DNA of 64,000 bases, from NCBI GenBank assembly GCA_900540595.1, contig UQGL01000012.1:1-64000 (forward strand). Reading direction: 5' to 3'. Source of the DNA: an uncultured Oscillospiraceae bacterium. GTDB taxonomy: Bacteria; Bacillota; Clostridia; Oscillospirales; Ruminococcaceae. The position numbers and the translations under genes are program-made. How positions within the stretch are numbered: position 1 is the stretch's first letter; every line of letters begins with the position of its first letter. The notes under the pieces are model-generated. The model was not told the origin of the DNA, searched no databases, and saw nothing but the letters and a program-made list of their open reading frames with translations. Shown here piece after piece: positions 18,343 through 27,004 of the stretch.

Positions 18343-19789
18343 CGCTGTCCTCTGCTTCCAGTGCGGCCAGTGCCTTGGCCTTCTTGCGCTTGCGGACCAC
18401 AACCACGATAATCACCACAACGACTACCGCGCCGCAGACGCCGATCAGCACCCACGCCCAGACCGGCATACCGGTCTGCTCGGGCTGCACATCGTCCATC
18501 GAGGGGTCATAGAAGTCGTCCATGTTCATCTCCTCGGCGCTGACGGAAAAGTCCTTGGAGACGGTCTGCGGGTTGCCGGAGGCATCCTCATAGCTCAGCG
18601 TGATGACGCCGCTGACCGCGCCCGCAGCATCGGGGGTGATGTCAAAATCCACGCTGCCCTCGGTGCCGGCGTTCAGGTTGCCGAGGTACTGGTAGCTGCC
18701 TGCGCCCAGATTGGTGCCGGTCAGGCGGGCCTCAAGGTTGCTGACGGGGTTCTTGCCTTTGTTGACGTAGGAGAGGGAGACGCTGCCGGTATCGCCGACA
18801 TAGATCGTATCGCTGGACAGCTCCAGCTGGCCGACCTCAAACCGGTTGGGCTGGCTGACGGGGACCGAGATCGTCGTTGTGCCGCTGACCTCCTTGCCGG
18901 TGATCGAGCCTGTGCCGGTCATGTTGACGGTGATGTTGGCCACCGTGCCGGTAAACCCGGCCGAGGGCATGACCTCAAAGGTGACATCGCGGGTCTGCTT
19001 GGCGGCGATGGTGCCGACATAGTTGGAAAGGCTGCCGCTGTTGAGCAGGATATTCTCCGGCAGGGTCAGCGAGACAATGACATCGTTTAAATTCTCATTG
19101 CCGTCCGTGGCGTAAAGGCCGAGCGAGAGGGTGAACGGCGTGCCGGCAACGACGCTGTCCCCATAGCTGGAGGTGCGGACGAGCAGATTCGGCGAGGTGG
19201 TCTGGTCCTTGTCCACGCACTGGCCGATCGTTACGCTGAACTGCTGCAGCGGCTTCGAGGTATCCAGATAAGAAAGATTGATCGGCACAGTATTGCCGCC
19301 GCCGTTGTAGATGACATCGCGGAACAAAAGGACGTAGCTGTAGTAGTTGTACTGCGCGTTCTGGGCAATCTCTTCTGCGGTGGCAGAGCCGTTGCGGACA
19401 TTCTGCAGGCGGGTGGCGTTGGGGTCGTCGTTGCTGTCGAACAGCTGGCCGATCTCGCCGGTGCCGGTGTAGGTGAACACGGCCGAGTTGATGCGGGCAG
19501 AGATCTCCTCCGGCTTGACGCAGTACCGGGCCGAGGCGTGGTCAACGACCTTCAGCACAAGGTTGATCCTGTCGCCGACCTCAACGGTCGTGACCTCTCC
19601 GCCTGCTGCGTTGGTGACGGTGTAGGCCGACACATAGACGCCGTCCGAGTTGCTCGTGTCGATGGAGGCAGTCGGGGTGGGCGTCGGGTCGGGCGTCGGG
19701 TCGGTCACGGCGGCATCGTCCGCCAGCACCGGTGCGCAGAGCGCCGTCGCCAGCATCAGGGCGGTAAGTAAGGTGAATAGTCGTTTCAA
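18329..19789 (-). CDS. Secreted, membrane-anchored CARDB-like protein of an ABC system
   Basis: 486 aa from a TTG codon at 19789: GGAGGT lies seven bases upstream and translation then begins directly with a signal peptide (KRLFTLLTALMLATALCAPVLA). An ATG nine codons earlier has no ribosome site. After a Thr/Pro-rich spacer (PDPTPTPTA) come two or three beta-rich domains of the CARDB/COG1361 type (for example FEVGQLELSSDTIYVGDTGSVSLSYVNKG), then a C-terminal helix MPVWAWVLIGVCGAVVVVVIIVVVV and a basic/acidic cytoplasmic tail. Lying between the ATPase and the permease, it probably is the extracytoplasmic partner of the transporter. No enzyme motif seen. Confidence 0.75.
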   Translation of the reverse strand: MKRLFTLLTALMLATALCAPVLADDAAVTDPTPDPTPTPTASIDTSNSDGVYVSAYTVTNAAGGEVTTVEVGDRINLVLKVVDHASARYCVKPEEISARINSAVFTYTGTGEIGQLFDSNDDPNATRLQNVRNGSATAEEIAQNAQYNYYSYVLLFRDVIYNGGGNTVPINLSYLDTSKPLQQFSVTIGQCVDKDQTTSPNLLVRTSSYGDSVVAGTPFTLSLGLYATDGNENLNDVIVSLTLPENILLNSGSLSNYVGTIAAKQTRDVTFEVMPSAGFTGTVANITVNMTGTGSITGKEVSGTTTISVPVSQPNRFEVGQLELSSDTIYVGDTGSVSLSYVNKGKNPVSNLEARLTGTNLGAGSYQYLGNLNAGTEGSVDFDITPDAAGAVSGVITLSYEDASGNPQTVSKDFSVSAEEMNMDDFYDPSMDDVQPEQTGMPVWAWVLIGVCGAVVVVVIIVVVVRKRKKAKALAALEAEDSDEDL

Positions 19790-19827
19790 GTGTGGTACCT
19801 CCAAATTTTTTAACATAGGCGTCACCC

Positions 19828-19974
19828 AAAAGGCTTCCCCTGAGGGGGAAGCTGTCACCGAAGGTGACTGATGAGGGGCAAGCCTGCCGTTATTCCTCTT
19901 TTGCGGGGTTGCTGCGGGAACACTGCCCCTCATCCGCCCTGCGGGCACCTTCCCCCTTGGGGGAAGGCTTTTTT
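19828..19974. mobile_element. Family A MITE-like element overlapping the 3' end of the ABC ATPase gene
   Basis: GGCTTCCCCTGAGGGGGAAGC hairpin, GACTGATGAGGGG, then ~45 bp and the inverted CCCCTCATCCG and CCTTCCCCC/GGGGGAAGG with T-run. The ATPase reading frame enters the element and stops inside it at 19890. Confidence 0.75.
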
Positions 19975-20759
19975 GCGGACTGTTCCTTCGCCGCCTCTCC
20001 GCCAATATCCAGATCCCCTTCCAGATCGGCAAACAGGGCATCGCGGTTTTTCTTCTTCGTCTCCTCGTCCTGCACGACATTGGAGCATACCTTGCCGTCC
20101 AATATCGTCACGATGCGGTCGGCACATTCGGCCAGCTCCGGCTCATGCGTGACCATGACGAAGGTGACATGGTTGTTTTTGGACAGCTCCAGCATCCGGT
20201 ACAGCACCTGCTTGCTGGTGCGGGAGTCGAGGTTGCCGGTCGGCTCATCGGCAAAAATGACCTTGGGGCTGCTGACGAATGCGCGGGCAATGCCGACACG
20301 CTGCTGCTGGCCGCCGCTCATCTCGGTCGGCAGGTGGTTGGCGCGGCCCAAAAGGCCCATGGCCTTCAGCTCCTTACGGGCGCGGGCCAGCCGTGTTTTT
20401 TTGTCCACGCCCTTGAACATGAGCGGCAGGGCCACATTTTCGGCCGCCGTCATGGTGGGCAGCAGATTGTAGCTTTGGAAGATGAACCCCAGATGCTGCT
20501 GGCGGAACGCGGCCAGCTCGTTCTCGGTCATGGCGCTGATCTCATGCCTGCCGATGAACACCTTGCCCGAGGTCGGCTTTTCCAGCCCGGCCAGCTGGTT
20601 CAGCAGGGTGGATTTGCCGCTGCCGGACTGACCAACGATACAGCAGAATTCCCCTTTTTCTATGGACAGATCGACATTGTTCAGCGCGATGACACGCTCC
20701 TTGCCGACGGCGTAGACCTTGCGCAGCTTTTCTGTATGGATAATGGGCGCCAATACCAT
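19890..20759 (-). CDS. ABC transporter ATP-binding protein (LolD/MacB family)
   Basis: 289 aa. Walker A GQSGSGKST near 43-51, Q-loop FQSYNLLP, signature MSGGQQQRVGIARA, Walker B VIFADEPTGNLD and switch His in MVTHEPEL are all intact, so it should hydrolyse ATP. It is the first gene of a three-gene operon with the CARDB-like protein and the permease. After the end of the conserved domain and an acidic linker, the last ~27 residues (from KKPSPKGEGARR) are read from a family A repeat, so the C-terminus seems to be a recent addition. Start is preceded by AAGGGGG; a TATAAT (20787-20792, minus) lies 28 bp upstream. Confidence 0.92.
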   Translation of the reverse strand: MVLAPIIHTEKLRKVYAVGKERVIALNNVDLSIEKGEFCCIVGQSGSGKSTLLNQLAGLEKPTSGKVFIGRHEISAMTENELAAFRQQHLGFIFQSYNLLPTMTAAENVALPLMFKGVDKKTRLARARKELKAMGLLGRANHLPTEMSGGQQQRVGIARAFVSSPKVIFADEPTGNLDSRTSKQVLYRMLELSKNNHVTFVMVTHEPELAECADRIVTILDGKVCSNVVQDEETKKKNRDALFADLEGDLDIGGEAAKEQSAKKPSPKGEGARRADEGQCSRSNPAKEE

Positions 20760-20786
20760 ACCCCCTTTTTGATCGTTATATCCTAC

Positions 20787-20792
20787 ATTATA
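20787..20792 (-). promoter_or_regulatory. -10 element of the ABC operon
   Basis: TATAAT on the minus strand in GGTATAATGTAGG; no good -35 is visible at 16-18 bp, only a T-rich tract. Confidence 0.45.
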
Positions 20793-20849
20793 CCATATGG
20801 CGAAGAAAGAAAAAAGATGGGGAAATTGTAAAATTAATGGCGAAAAGTC

Positions 20850-21112
20850 TCCCTTGTCAAAGGGAGGTGCCGAGCGTAAGCGAGGCGGAGGGATTCCTGC
20901 CCGGCCCGCAAGGGTATGGCAGGTACCCCTTTCCTTTGAACCGTAGAGCGGGGTGAGGGCAGGCCGCCCTACAATCGCCCGGCAGGCAGCTGCTGCCCTG
21001 CGGGGCGTCGAGGACGCCGCCCCCTACAACCGTAGGGGAGGGATTTATCCCTCCCGGGCATGTTGCGCCCGCCGCAATGCCCCGCGGCGGCCAGAGGACT
21101 GGCCGCCCTACT
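20850..21112. repeat. Composite block of GC-rich repeats between the ABC operon and trmO
   Basis: From left: a CTCCCTTTGACAAGGGAG-like hairpin with GAGCGTAAGCGAGGCGGAGGG (a type seen nowhere else in the window), then GTAG/CTAC palindromes including GTAGGGGAGGGATTTATCCC (21032) and GGCGGCCAGAGGACTGGCCGCC plus CTAC (ending 21111). No gene is supported here. Confidence 0.6.
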
Positions 21113-21167
21113 TCCCTTTTTTCTCTCTTTCCTATATAATAAACGCAAAAAGGGGGCAAATGTTACC

Positions 21168-21845
21168 ATGGATTACACGATTCACCCCATTGCGTATATA
21201 CGCAGTGATTTTACGGATAAATTCGGCATCCCGCGGCAGAGCGGTCTTGTGCCGGAGCTGACCGCCCGCATCGTCTTTGCGCCGGAATACCGCGACCCCA
21301 ACGCCCTGACCGGCATCGAGGGGTATGACCGGCTCTGGCTCATCTGGCAGTTCTCGACCGTGGCGGCGGAGTACGCCGCCGGCAAAAGCTGGCGGCCCAC
21401 CGTCCGCCCGCCGCGCTTGGGCGGCAACGAGCGGCGCGGCGTCTTTGCTACCCGCAGTCCCTACCGGCCGAATGCGCTGGGGCTGTCCTGCGTGGAGCTG
21501 GCCGGCGTGGAAAACGGGGATCTGATCGTCCGCGGCGCCGACCTTTTGGACGGTACGCCGATCTTTGACATCAAGCCATACCTGCCCTATGTGGATGCCT
21601 ACCCCGAGGCGCGCGGCGGGTTCACGGATACGACCAGAGCGTACGCCCTGCAGGTGATATGCCCCGATGCGTTATTGTGCAAAGTGCCCGAAGAAAAGCG
21701 CCCCGCCTTGTTGGGTGTGCTGAAAAACGACCCGCGCCCCGCCTACCAGCACGACCCCGCGCGGGTGTACGCGCTGGATTTCGGCTGCAATAAAGTGAAA
21801 TTTACGGTGGACGGGGAGAATTTGACGGTTATTGACATCTTATAG
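21168..21845 (+). CDS. trmO: tRNA (N6-threonylcarbamoyladenosine(37)-N6)-methyltransferase TrmO
   Basis: 225 aa from the ATG at 21168 (MDYTIHPIAYIRSDFTDKFG), after GGGGGC; the upstream extension runs through repeat DNA. TrmO (YaeB/TsaA/VirR-like) methylates t6A37 of some tRNAs using SAM. The family signatures FGIPRQSGLVPEL, the GYDRLWLIWQF strand and RSPYRPNALGLSCVEL are present, with IFDIKPYLPYVDA and the C-terminal DPRPAYQ segment. It stands alone between repeat blocks. Confidence 0.9.
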   Translation: MDYTIHPIAYIRSDFTDKFGIPRQSGLVPELTARIVFAPEYRDPNALTGIEGYDRLWLIWQFSTVAAEYAAGKSWRPTVRPPRLGGNERRGVFATRSPYRPNALGLSCVELAGVENGDLIVRGADLLDGTPIFDIKPYLPYVDAYPEARGGFTDTTRAYALQVICPDALLCKVPEEKRPALLGVLKNDPRPAYQHDPARVYALDFGCNKVKFTVDGENLTVIDIL

Positions 21846-21855
21846 GCAGCGCGGC

Positions 21856-21953
21856 AAAGCCCCTCCGGCCTTTTTTCGGACGGCAAAGCCGTCCGCAGAA
21901 AGCCTCCTCGCGCAGCGGGGAGGTGGCCGAGTTTACGAGGCCGGAGGGGCTTT
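21856..21953. mobile_element. Family B MITE-like element downstream of trmO
   Basis: AAAGCCCCTCCGGCC and inverted GGCCGGAGGGGCTTT ends, inner hairpins GGACGGC AAA GCCGTCC and CCTCCTCGC..GCGGGGAGG. Shorter than the other copies because the central part is replaced. From here to the nifJ promoter (about 22.1 kb) nothing further is recognised. Confidence 0.75.
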
Positions 21954-22117
21954 GCAGACTAGCCCTGCCGCAAGGCTTATCTTAAAAAATTCCACCATCC
22001 GGAACACTGTACAATAAACCGTATCCCAAAACACCCTAAAAACCGCCTTGTTCGTCATTGTGGTCAAAATGCACACAACGAGTTTAAAAATCTGTGCAAC
22101 TTTCTGAACAAAACCCC

Positions 22118-22147
22118 TTTACGAAACGGGGTGTTTTTTGGTACAAT
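22118..22147 (+). promoter_or_regulatory. Likely nifJ promoter
   Basis: TTTACG (22118-22123) and TACAAT (22142-22147) with an 18-bp spacer. The -35 overlaps a small ACCCC/GGGGT inverted repeat followed by T6. The transcript would have a ~135-base leader. Confidence 0.45.
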
Positions 22148-22285
22148 AAAGCTATGCAAAAGCGTTTATCTGGAACTGTGCCCGGAGCAAATTTGGGGCG
22201 CGTGCCAGGCAGCGCGGGATTTGTGCGGCCCTGACAACCGCACAGCTCTATAATGCAAAACTCTAATAAAAACGGAGGAAAGAAA

Positions 22286-25200
22286 ATGCCCAGAGCTAAA
22301 CAGTCTATGGACGGCAATACCGCTGCGGCGCATGTAGCTTATGCATTCACCGATGTGGCTGCCATCTACCCCATCACCCCCTCCAGCCCCATGGCCGACA
22401 CCGTTGACCAGTGGAGCGCTGCAGGCCTGAAGAACATCTTCGGCAACCAGGTCAAGGTTGTTGAGATGGAGTCCGAGGCCGGTGCCGCAGGCGCCGTGCA
22501 CGGTTCTCTCGGTACCGGTGCCATCACCACCACCTTTACCGCTTCTCAGGGTCTTCTTCTGATGATCCCCAACATGTACAAGATCGCAGCTGAGCAGCTG
22601 CCCTGCGTCTTCGACGTTTCCGCCCGTACCGTTGCTACCCAGTCCCTGAACATCTTCGGTGACCACAGCGACGTTATGGCCGTCCGTCAGACCGGCTTTG
22701 CCATGCTGGCCGAGAGCAACCCGCAGGAGGTCATGGACCTGTCCCCTGTTGCTCACCTGTCCGCTATCGAGGGTCGCGTTCCCTTCGTGAACTTCTTCGA
22801 CGGTTTCCGTACCTCCCACGAGATCCAGAAGATCGAGAAGTGGGACTACGAGGACCTGAAGGAAATGTGCAACATGGAGGCTGTCGAGGAGTTCCGTGCC
22901 AAGGCACTGAACCCCGAGCACCCCAAGATGCGCGGTTCTCACGAGAACGGCGACGTCTTCTTCCAGCATCGTGAGGCCTGCAACCCCGCTTACGAGGCTC
23001 TGCCCGCGGTTGTTGAGAAGTACATGGCCAAGATCAACGAGAAGCTGGGCACCAACTACGACCTGTTCAACTACTATGGCGCTGAGGACGCTGACCGCGT
23101 CATCATCGCCATGGGCTCCATCTGCGATGTCGCAGAGGAGGTTGTTGACTACCTGACCGCCAAGGGCGAGAAGGTCGGTCTGGTTCTGGTCCGCCTGTAT
23201 CGTCCCTGGGTGTCCTCCGCTCTGCTGAAGGTCCTGCCCAAGACGGTCAAGAAGATCGCTGTTCTGGACCGCACCAAGGAGCCCGGCTCTCTGGGCGAGC
23301 CCCTGTATCTGGATGTCGCCACCACCCTGCGTGAGGCCGGCATGAACGATGTCGTCCTGACCGGCGGCCGCTACGGCCTCGGCTCCAAGGACACCCCGCC
23401 GTCCAGCGTCTTTGCTATCTACACCGAGCTGGAGAAGGATGCCCCGAAGCCCCGCTTCACCATCGGCATCACCGACGATGTGACCAACCTCAGCCTGCCT
23501 GAGGTCAAGCCCGCTCCCATCACCTCCGCCCCCGGCACCAAGGAGTGCAAGTTCTGGGGTCTGGGCGGTGACGGTACTGTCGGCGCCAACAAGAACTCCA
23601 CCAAGATCATCGGCGACCATACTGACAAGTACATTCAGGCTTACTTCCAGTATGACTCCAAGAAGACCGGCGGTGTCACCATCAGCCACCTGCGCTTCGG
23701 CGACAAGCCCATCCGCAGCCCCTACTACATCAATCAGGCTGACTTCGTTGCCTGCCACAACCCCGCCTACATCCACATGGGCATGAAGATGGTGCAGGAC
23801 GTTAAGCCCGGCGGCGTCTTTATGATCAACTGCCAGTGGACCGATGCCGAGCTGGACGAGCATCTGAATGCTGCCGACAAGAAGTACATTGCCGACAACA
23901 ACATTCAGCTCTACACCATCAACGCTATCGATAAGGCTATCGAGATCGGCATGGGCAAGCGCACCAACACCATCCTGCAGTCTGCCTTCTTCAAGCTGGC
24001 TGATGTCATGCCCATCGACGATGCTGTCGAGTACATGAAGGCCGCCGCCAAGAAGAGCTACGGCAAGAAGGGCGACGCTGTTGTCCAGATGAACTGGAAG
24101 GCTATCGACGCCGGTCTGGACGCTGTCCACAAGGTCGAGGTGCCTGAGAGCTGGCACAACCCCGCTGCTGATCCCGCCCCGAAGGCCCTGAAGGGACCCG
24201 AGGCTCTGGTCAAGCAGATCCGTGACGTTATGGAGCCCATCTCCCGTATGGACGGCGACAGCCTGCCTGTTTCCGCCTTCGAGGGCAACGTCAACGGCGA
24301 GTGGGAGCAGGGTGCTTCCGCTTACGAGAAGCGCGGCACGGCTGTTATGGTCCCCGAGTGGAACGCTGAGAAGTGCATTCAGTGCAACAACTGTGCATTT
24401 GTCTGCTCTCACGCCACCATTCGTCCCTTCTGCCTGACCGCTGCCGAGGCCGAGGCTGCACCTGCCTCCACCAAGCTGGCTGACACCAAGCCCAAGGCAA
24501 GCGAGTACAAGTTCACCATGGCCGTGTCTCCTCTGGACTGCATGGGCTGCGGCGAGTGCGTCACCGTCTGCCCGACTGCCGCTATCGAGATGAAGCCGCA
24601 GGAGAGCCAGTCCGAGCAGCAGGCTGCTTTCGACTACTGTGTCGAGAACATCCGCAAGAAGGACAATGTCCCCGGCGTTGTTTCCGAGGTTTCCGTCAAG
24701 GGCTCCCAGTTCAACCAGCCGCTGCTTGAGTTCTCCGGCTCCTGCGCTGGCTGCGCCGAGACCTCTTACGCCCGCCTGATCACCCAGCTGTTCGGCGAGA
24801 AGATGTTCATCTCCAACGCCACCGGCTGCTCCTCTATCTGGGGTGGTACCGCTTCCATCAGCCCCTACACCACCAACAAAGAGTCCGGTCACGGCCCCGC
24901 TTGGATCAACTCTCTGTTCGAGGATAACGCTGAGCACGGTCTGGGCATGCAGATCGGTTACGAGACCGTCCGCGCCAACCTGATCACCAAGGTTGAGGCC
25001 CTGAAGGGCAAGAATGCTGAGCTGGATGCTGTCATCGACAACTTCCTCGCTACCAAGAACAACACCAAGGCCAACGATGAGCCCGCCAAGGCTCTGGTCG
25101 CTGCCCTCGAGGCCTGCGGCTGCGATGAGGCCAAGGAGATCCTGAAGGATAAGCAGTACCTGGCCAAGAAGAGCTTCTGGATCTTCGGCGGTGACGGCTG

Positions 25201-25825
25201 GGCTTACGACATCGGTTACGGCGGTCTGGATCATGTTCTGGCTTCCGGCCACGATGTCAATGTCATGGTCTTCGACACCGAGATGTACTCCAACACCGGC
25301 GGACAGGCTTCCAAGGCCTCCAACATCGGTGAGGTCTGCCAGTTCGCTGCTGCCGGTAAGGAGATCAGCAAGAAGTCTCTGGCTGAGATCTGCATGACCT
25401 ACGGCTACATCTATGTTGCTCAGATCGCTCTGGGTGCCAACATGGCTCAGGCTGTCAAGGTCATCGCCGAGGCTGAGGCTTATCCCGGCCCGTCTCTGAT
25501 CATCGGCTACGCTCCCTGCGAGCTGCACGGTGTCAAGGGCGGCATGACCAACTGCCAGAACGAGATGAAGAAGGCTGTTGCTGCCGGTTACTGGAACATG
25601 TTCAGCTTCAACCCCGCTGCCAAGGCAGAGGGCAAGAACCCCTTCACCCTGACCTCCAAGGCCGGCGATATGTCCAAGTATCAGGACTTCCTGGCCAACG
25701 AGACTCGTTACAGCCGTCTGGCTCGCGCCTTCCCGGATCGCGCCAAGGCTCTGTTCGAGAAGAACCAGGCTGCCGCCGATGCCCGTTACGAGCATCTGAC
25801 CAAGCTGGTCGACCTGTACAAGTAA
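22286..25825 (+). CDS. nifJ: Pyruvate:ferredoxin (flavodoxin) oxidoreductase
   Basis: 1179 aa from ATG 22286 (MPRAKQSMDGNTAAAHVAYAF), preceded by GGAGGAAAG. The homodimeric enzyme oxidises pyruvate to acetyl-CoA and CO2 with ferredoxin reduction, the key step of anaerobic fermentation. Domains in order: pyrimidine-binding domain I, domain II, gamma domain, CoA region, a two-cluster ferredoxin domain (CIQCNNCAFVCSH and CMGCGECVTVCPT, ~695-780), then the TPP-binding domain with GSCAGCAETSY and GDGWAYDIGYGGLDH. All cluster cysteines are present. Codon use is strongly biased (CGT, GGT, GTT enriched) relative to neighbours, as in highly expressed genes. Confidence 0.98.
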   Translation: MPRAKQSMDGNTAAAHVAYAFTDVAAIYPITPSSPMADTVDQWSAAGLKNIFGNQVKVVEMESEAGAAGAVHGSLGTGAITTTFTASQGLLLMIPNMYKIAAEQLPCVFDVSARTVATQSLNIFGDHSDVMAVRQTGFAMLAESNPQEVMDLSPVAHLSAIEGRVPFVNFFDGFRTSHEIQKIEKWDYEDLKEMCNMEAVEEFRAKALNPEHPKMRGSHENGDVFFQHREACNPAYEALPAVVEKYMAKINEKLGTNYDLFNYYGAEDADRVIIAMGSICDVAEEVVDYLTAKGEKVGLVLVRLYRPWVSSALLKVLPKTVKKIAVLDRTKEPGSLGEPLYLDVATTLREAGMNDVVLTGGRYGLGSKDTPPSSVFAIYTELEKDAPKPRFTIGITDDVTNLSLPEVKPAPITSAPGTKECKFWGLGGDGTVGANKNSTKIIGDHTDKYIQAYFQYDSKKTGGVTISHLRFGDKPIRSPYYINQADFVACHNPAYIHMGMKMVQDVKPGGVFMINCQWTDAELDEHLNAADKKYIADNNIQLYTINAIDKAIEIGMGKRTNTILQSAFFKLADVMPIDDAVEYMKAAAKKSYGKKGDAVVQMNWKAIDAGLDAVHKVEVPESWHNPAADPAPKALKGPEALVKQIRDVMEPISRMDGDSLPVSAFEGNVNGEWEQGASAYEKRGTAVMVPEWNAEKCIQCNNCAFVCSHATIRPFCLTAAEAEAAPASTKLADTKPKASEYKFTMAVSPLDCMGCGECVTVCPTAAIEMKPQESQSEQQAAFDYCVENIRKKDNVPGVVSEVSVKGSQFNQPLLEFSGSCAGCAETSYARLITQLFGEKMFISNATGCSSIWGGTASISPYTTNKESGHGPAWINSLFEDNAEHGLGMQIGYETVRANLITKVEALKGKNAELDAVIDNFLATKNNTKANDEPAKALVAALEACGCDEAKEILKDKQYLAKKSFWIFGGDGWAYDIGYGGLDHVLASGHDVNVMVFDTEMYSNTGGQASKASNIGEVCQFAAAGKEISKKSLAEICMTYGYIYVAQIALGANMAQAVKVIAEAEAYPGPSLIIGYAPCELHGVKGGMTNCQNEMKKAVAAGYWNMFSFNPAAKAEGKNPFTLTSKAGDMSKYQDFLANETRYSRLARAFPDRAKALFEKNQAAADARYEHLTKLVDLYK

Positions 25826-25847
25826 TTTGTAAGGTAGCATAAAAATT

Positions 25848-25881
25848 GCGCCCCACGCTGAAAAGCGTGAGGCGCTTTTTT
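25848..25881 (+). terminator. Rho-independent terminator of nifJ
   Basis: GCGCCCCACGC and GCGTGAGGCGC pair around TGAAAA and run into TTTTTT. Confidence 0.85.
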
Positions 25882-25926
25882 GTTGGGCGGGGCGCGGGGT
25901 GAGGCGGCTGCTGATGGACGCGCTGC

Positions 25927-26057
25927 AAAGCCCCTCCGACTTCGCTTCGCTCGTCACCTCCCCACTGCGTGAGGAGGCTTTCTCGCGGGCAAGCCCGCGC
26001 AAAAGGCGCCCCACGCAGTGGGGAGCTGGCCGAGCCTGCGAGGCCTGAGGGGCTTTT
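25927..26057. mobile_element. Family B MITE-like element downstream of nifJ
   Basis: AAAGCCCCTCCGAC ... GAGGCCTGAGGGGCTTTT ends, with inner GCGGGCAAGCCCGC hairpin and CTCCCCACTGCG / CGCAGTGGGGAG arms. Confidence 0.75.
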
Positions 26058-26086
26058 GGCGCCTCGCGCCCGCCGTCCCCCTTACC

Positions 26087-26734
26087 TCACACCGGCCGCA
26101 GCACCAGCTCCAGCCCATCCTTTCCCCAGCCGAAATCGGCGGCGGCGTAGCCGCGCTCCAGCACGCGGGGCAGGGCGGGGTCGGTCAGGGTGCAGCGGCG
26201 CAGCGGGTCGCGCCATTTGGCCAGCCCGCGCGCCGAGAAAATCAGCATCTGCGCGGCGCCTGCCATCGGGCGCATGCCGCGCAGTGTCAGCCCGGCCGAG
26301 AGATACTGTGCGCAGAGGTCATCACACACATCCGGGCGTTCAATATCCAGCGGCAGCACGGCCCAGACATGATAGCTGGCGTAGCGCTCGGTCGCCCAGC
26401 GCAGCGCTAACCGAAGAAAATGGCGCAGCTGCGTGTAATCATCGCTAAGCACGGGCGGCGTCAGCACCGCGCCCTGCCCGTCTGCCCCGTAACCGGCGGC
26501 GCGCAGGCTGGTCGGCAGCGGGTCCTCGGCATAGAGCGGCAGCAGCGCGGCGGCAGCCTGCAGCTCGTTTTGGCCGGCGTAGTCACCAACGATCTGCCCC
26601 TCCTCCAGCGCAGGGTGCAGGCAGGGCAGCAGCGGCAGTCCGCCCGGGCCGGTCAGGGTGCGCAGCGCGGCGGCGTTGTCGGCCGTCAGCACGCGGGCAT
26701 CAAAGGTATGGGTGCGTTCCAGTGTTTGCAGCAT
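26087..26734 (-). CDS. Protein of unknown function, 215 aa
   Basis: Not recognised. The start follows GGAGGG at ten bases. The protein is soluble, Ala/Leu-rich, with no signal or membrane helix. Features that hint at a GNAT-like or N-acyltransferase-like fold are weak: an N-terminal DARVLTADNAAALRTL strand-helix, and the helix ATERYASYHVWAVLPLDIERPDVCDDLCAQYLSAG followed by LRGMRP. It stands between a family B repeat and a bidirectional terminator, so it is probably monocistronic. Confidence 0.6.
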   Translation of the reverse strand: MLQTLERTHTFDARVLTADNAAALRTLTGPGGLPLLPCLHPALEEGQIVGDYAGQNELQAAAALLPLYAEDPLPTSLRAAGYGADGQGAVLTPPVLSDDYTQLRHFLRLALRWATERYASYHVWAVLPLDIERPDVCDDLCAQYLSAGLTLRGMRPMAGAAQMLIFSARGLAKWRDPLRRCTLTDPALPRVLERGYAAADFGWGKDGLELVLRPV

Positions 26735-26796
26735 AAGTAAAGATCCCTCCGTAAAAAGTCATTACAGGACTTATTGTAAGGAGGGGCGGGCATAAA

Positions 26797-26834
26797 AAAT
26801 GTCGCATCCCGGGGTGAGATGCGACATTTTTTAA
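26797..26834. terminator. Bidirectional terminator
   Basis: AAAAAATGTCGCATC and GATGCGACATTTTTT form a perfect stem with a nine-base loop. It overlaps the last codons of the minus-strand small gene at 26831. Confidence 0.85.
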
Positions 26835-27004
26835 GTATGCTTTGTCTGGCGTTTTTCTTCGATCAGATCCTCAAAGCTGCGCTGTTTCGTGAAAAACCGC
26901 CGATAGGGATTGTCGGGCAGCGGCGGCGATTTCGACTTGGGCGGCTTGGGCGGCTCGATTTTCCGCCGCAGATGCCCCTTCAGCGGCGGCAGCGGGCGGC
27001 TCAT
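26831..27004 (-). CDS. Small basic Pro/Lys-rich protein, 57 aa
   Basis: From the ATG at 27004, which overlaps the stop codon of the gene before it (ATGA), giving MSRPLPPLKGHLRRKIEPPK and ending DLIEEKRQTKHT. Unrecognised. The composition (PPKPPKSKSPPLP, then a charged helix) suggests a cytosolic partner of the coupled membrane protein. The final codons form one arm of the terminator. Confidence 0.55.
   Translation of the reverse strand: MSRPLPPLKGHLRRKIEPPKPPKSKSPPLPDNPYRRFFTKQRSFEDLIEEKRQTKHT

Noticed and set aside
20850..21112. Small RNA gene or riboswitch upstream of trmO
   Set aside because: The hairpins are repeat-family palindromes; no conserved riboswitch core or clear promoter was found.
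22166..26014. 1282-codon open frame antisense to nifJ
   Set aside because: It is the mirror of a high-GC, codon-biased gene; no ribosome site, Leu/Gly/Val-rich shadow composition, and nifJ is complete on the other strand.
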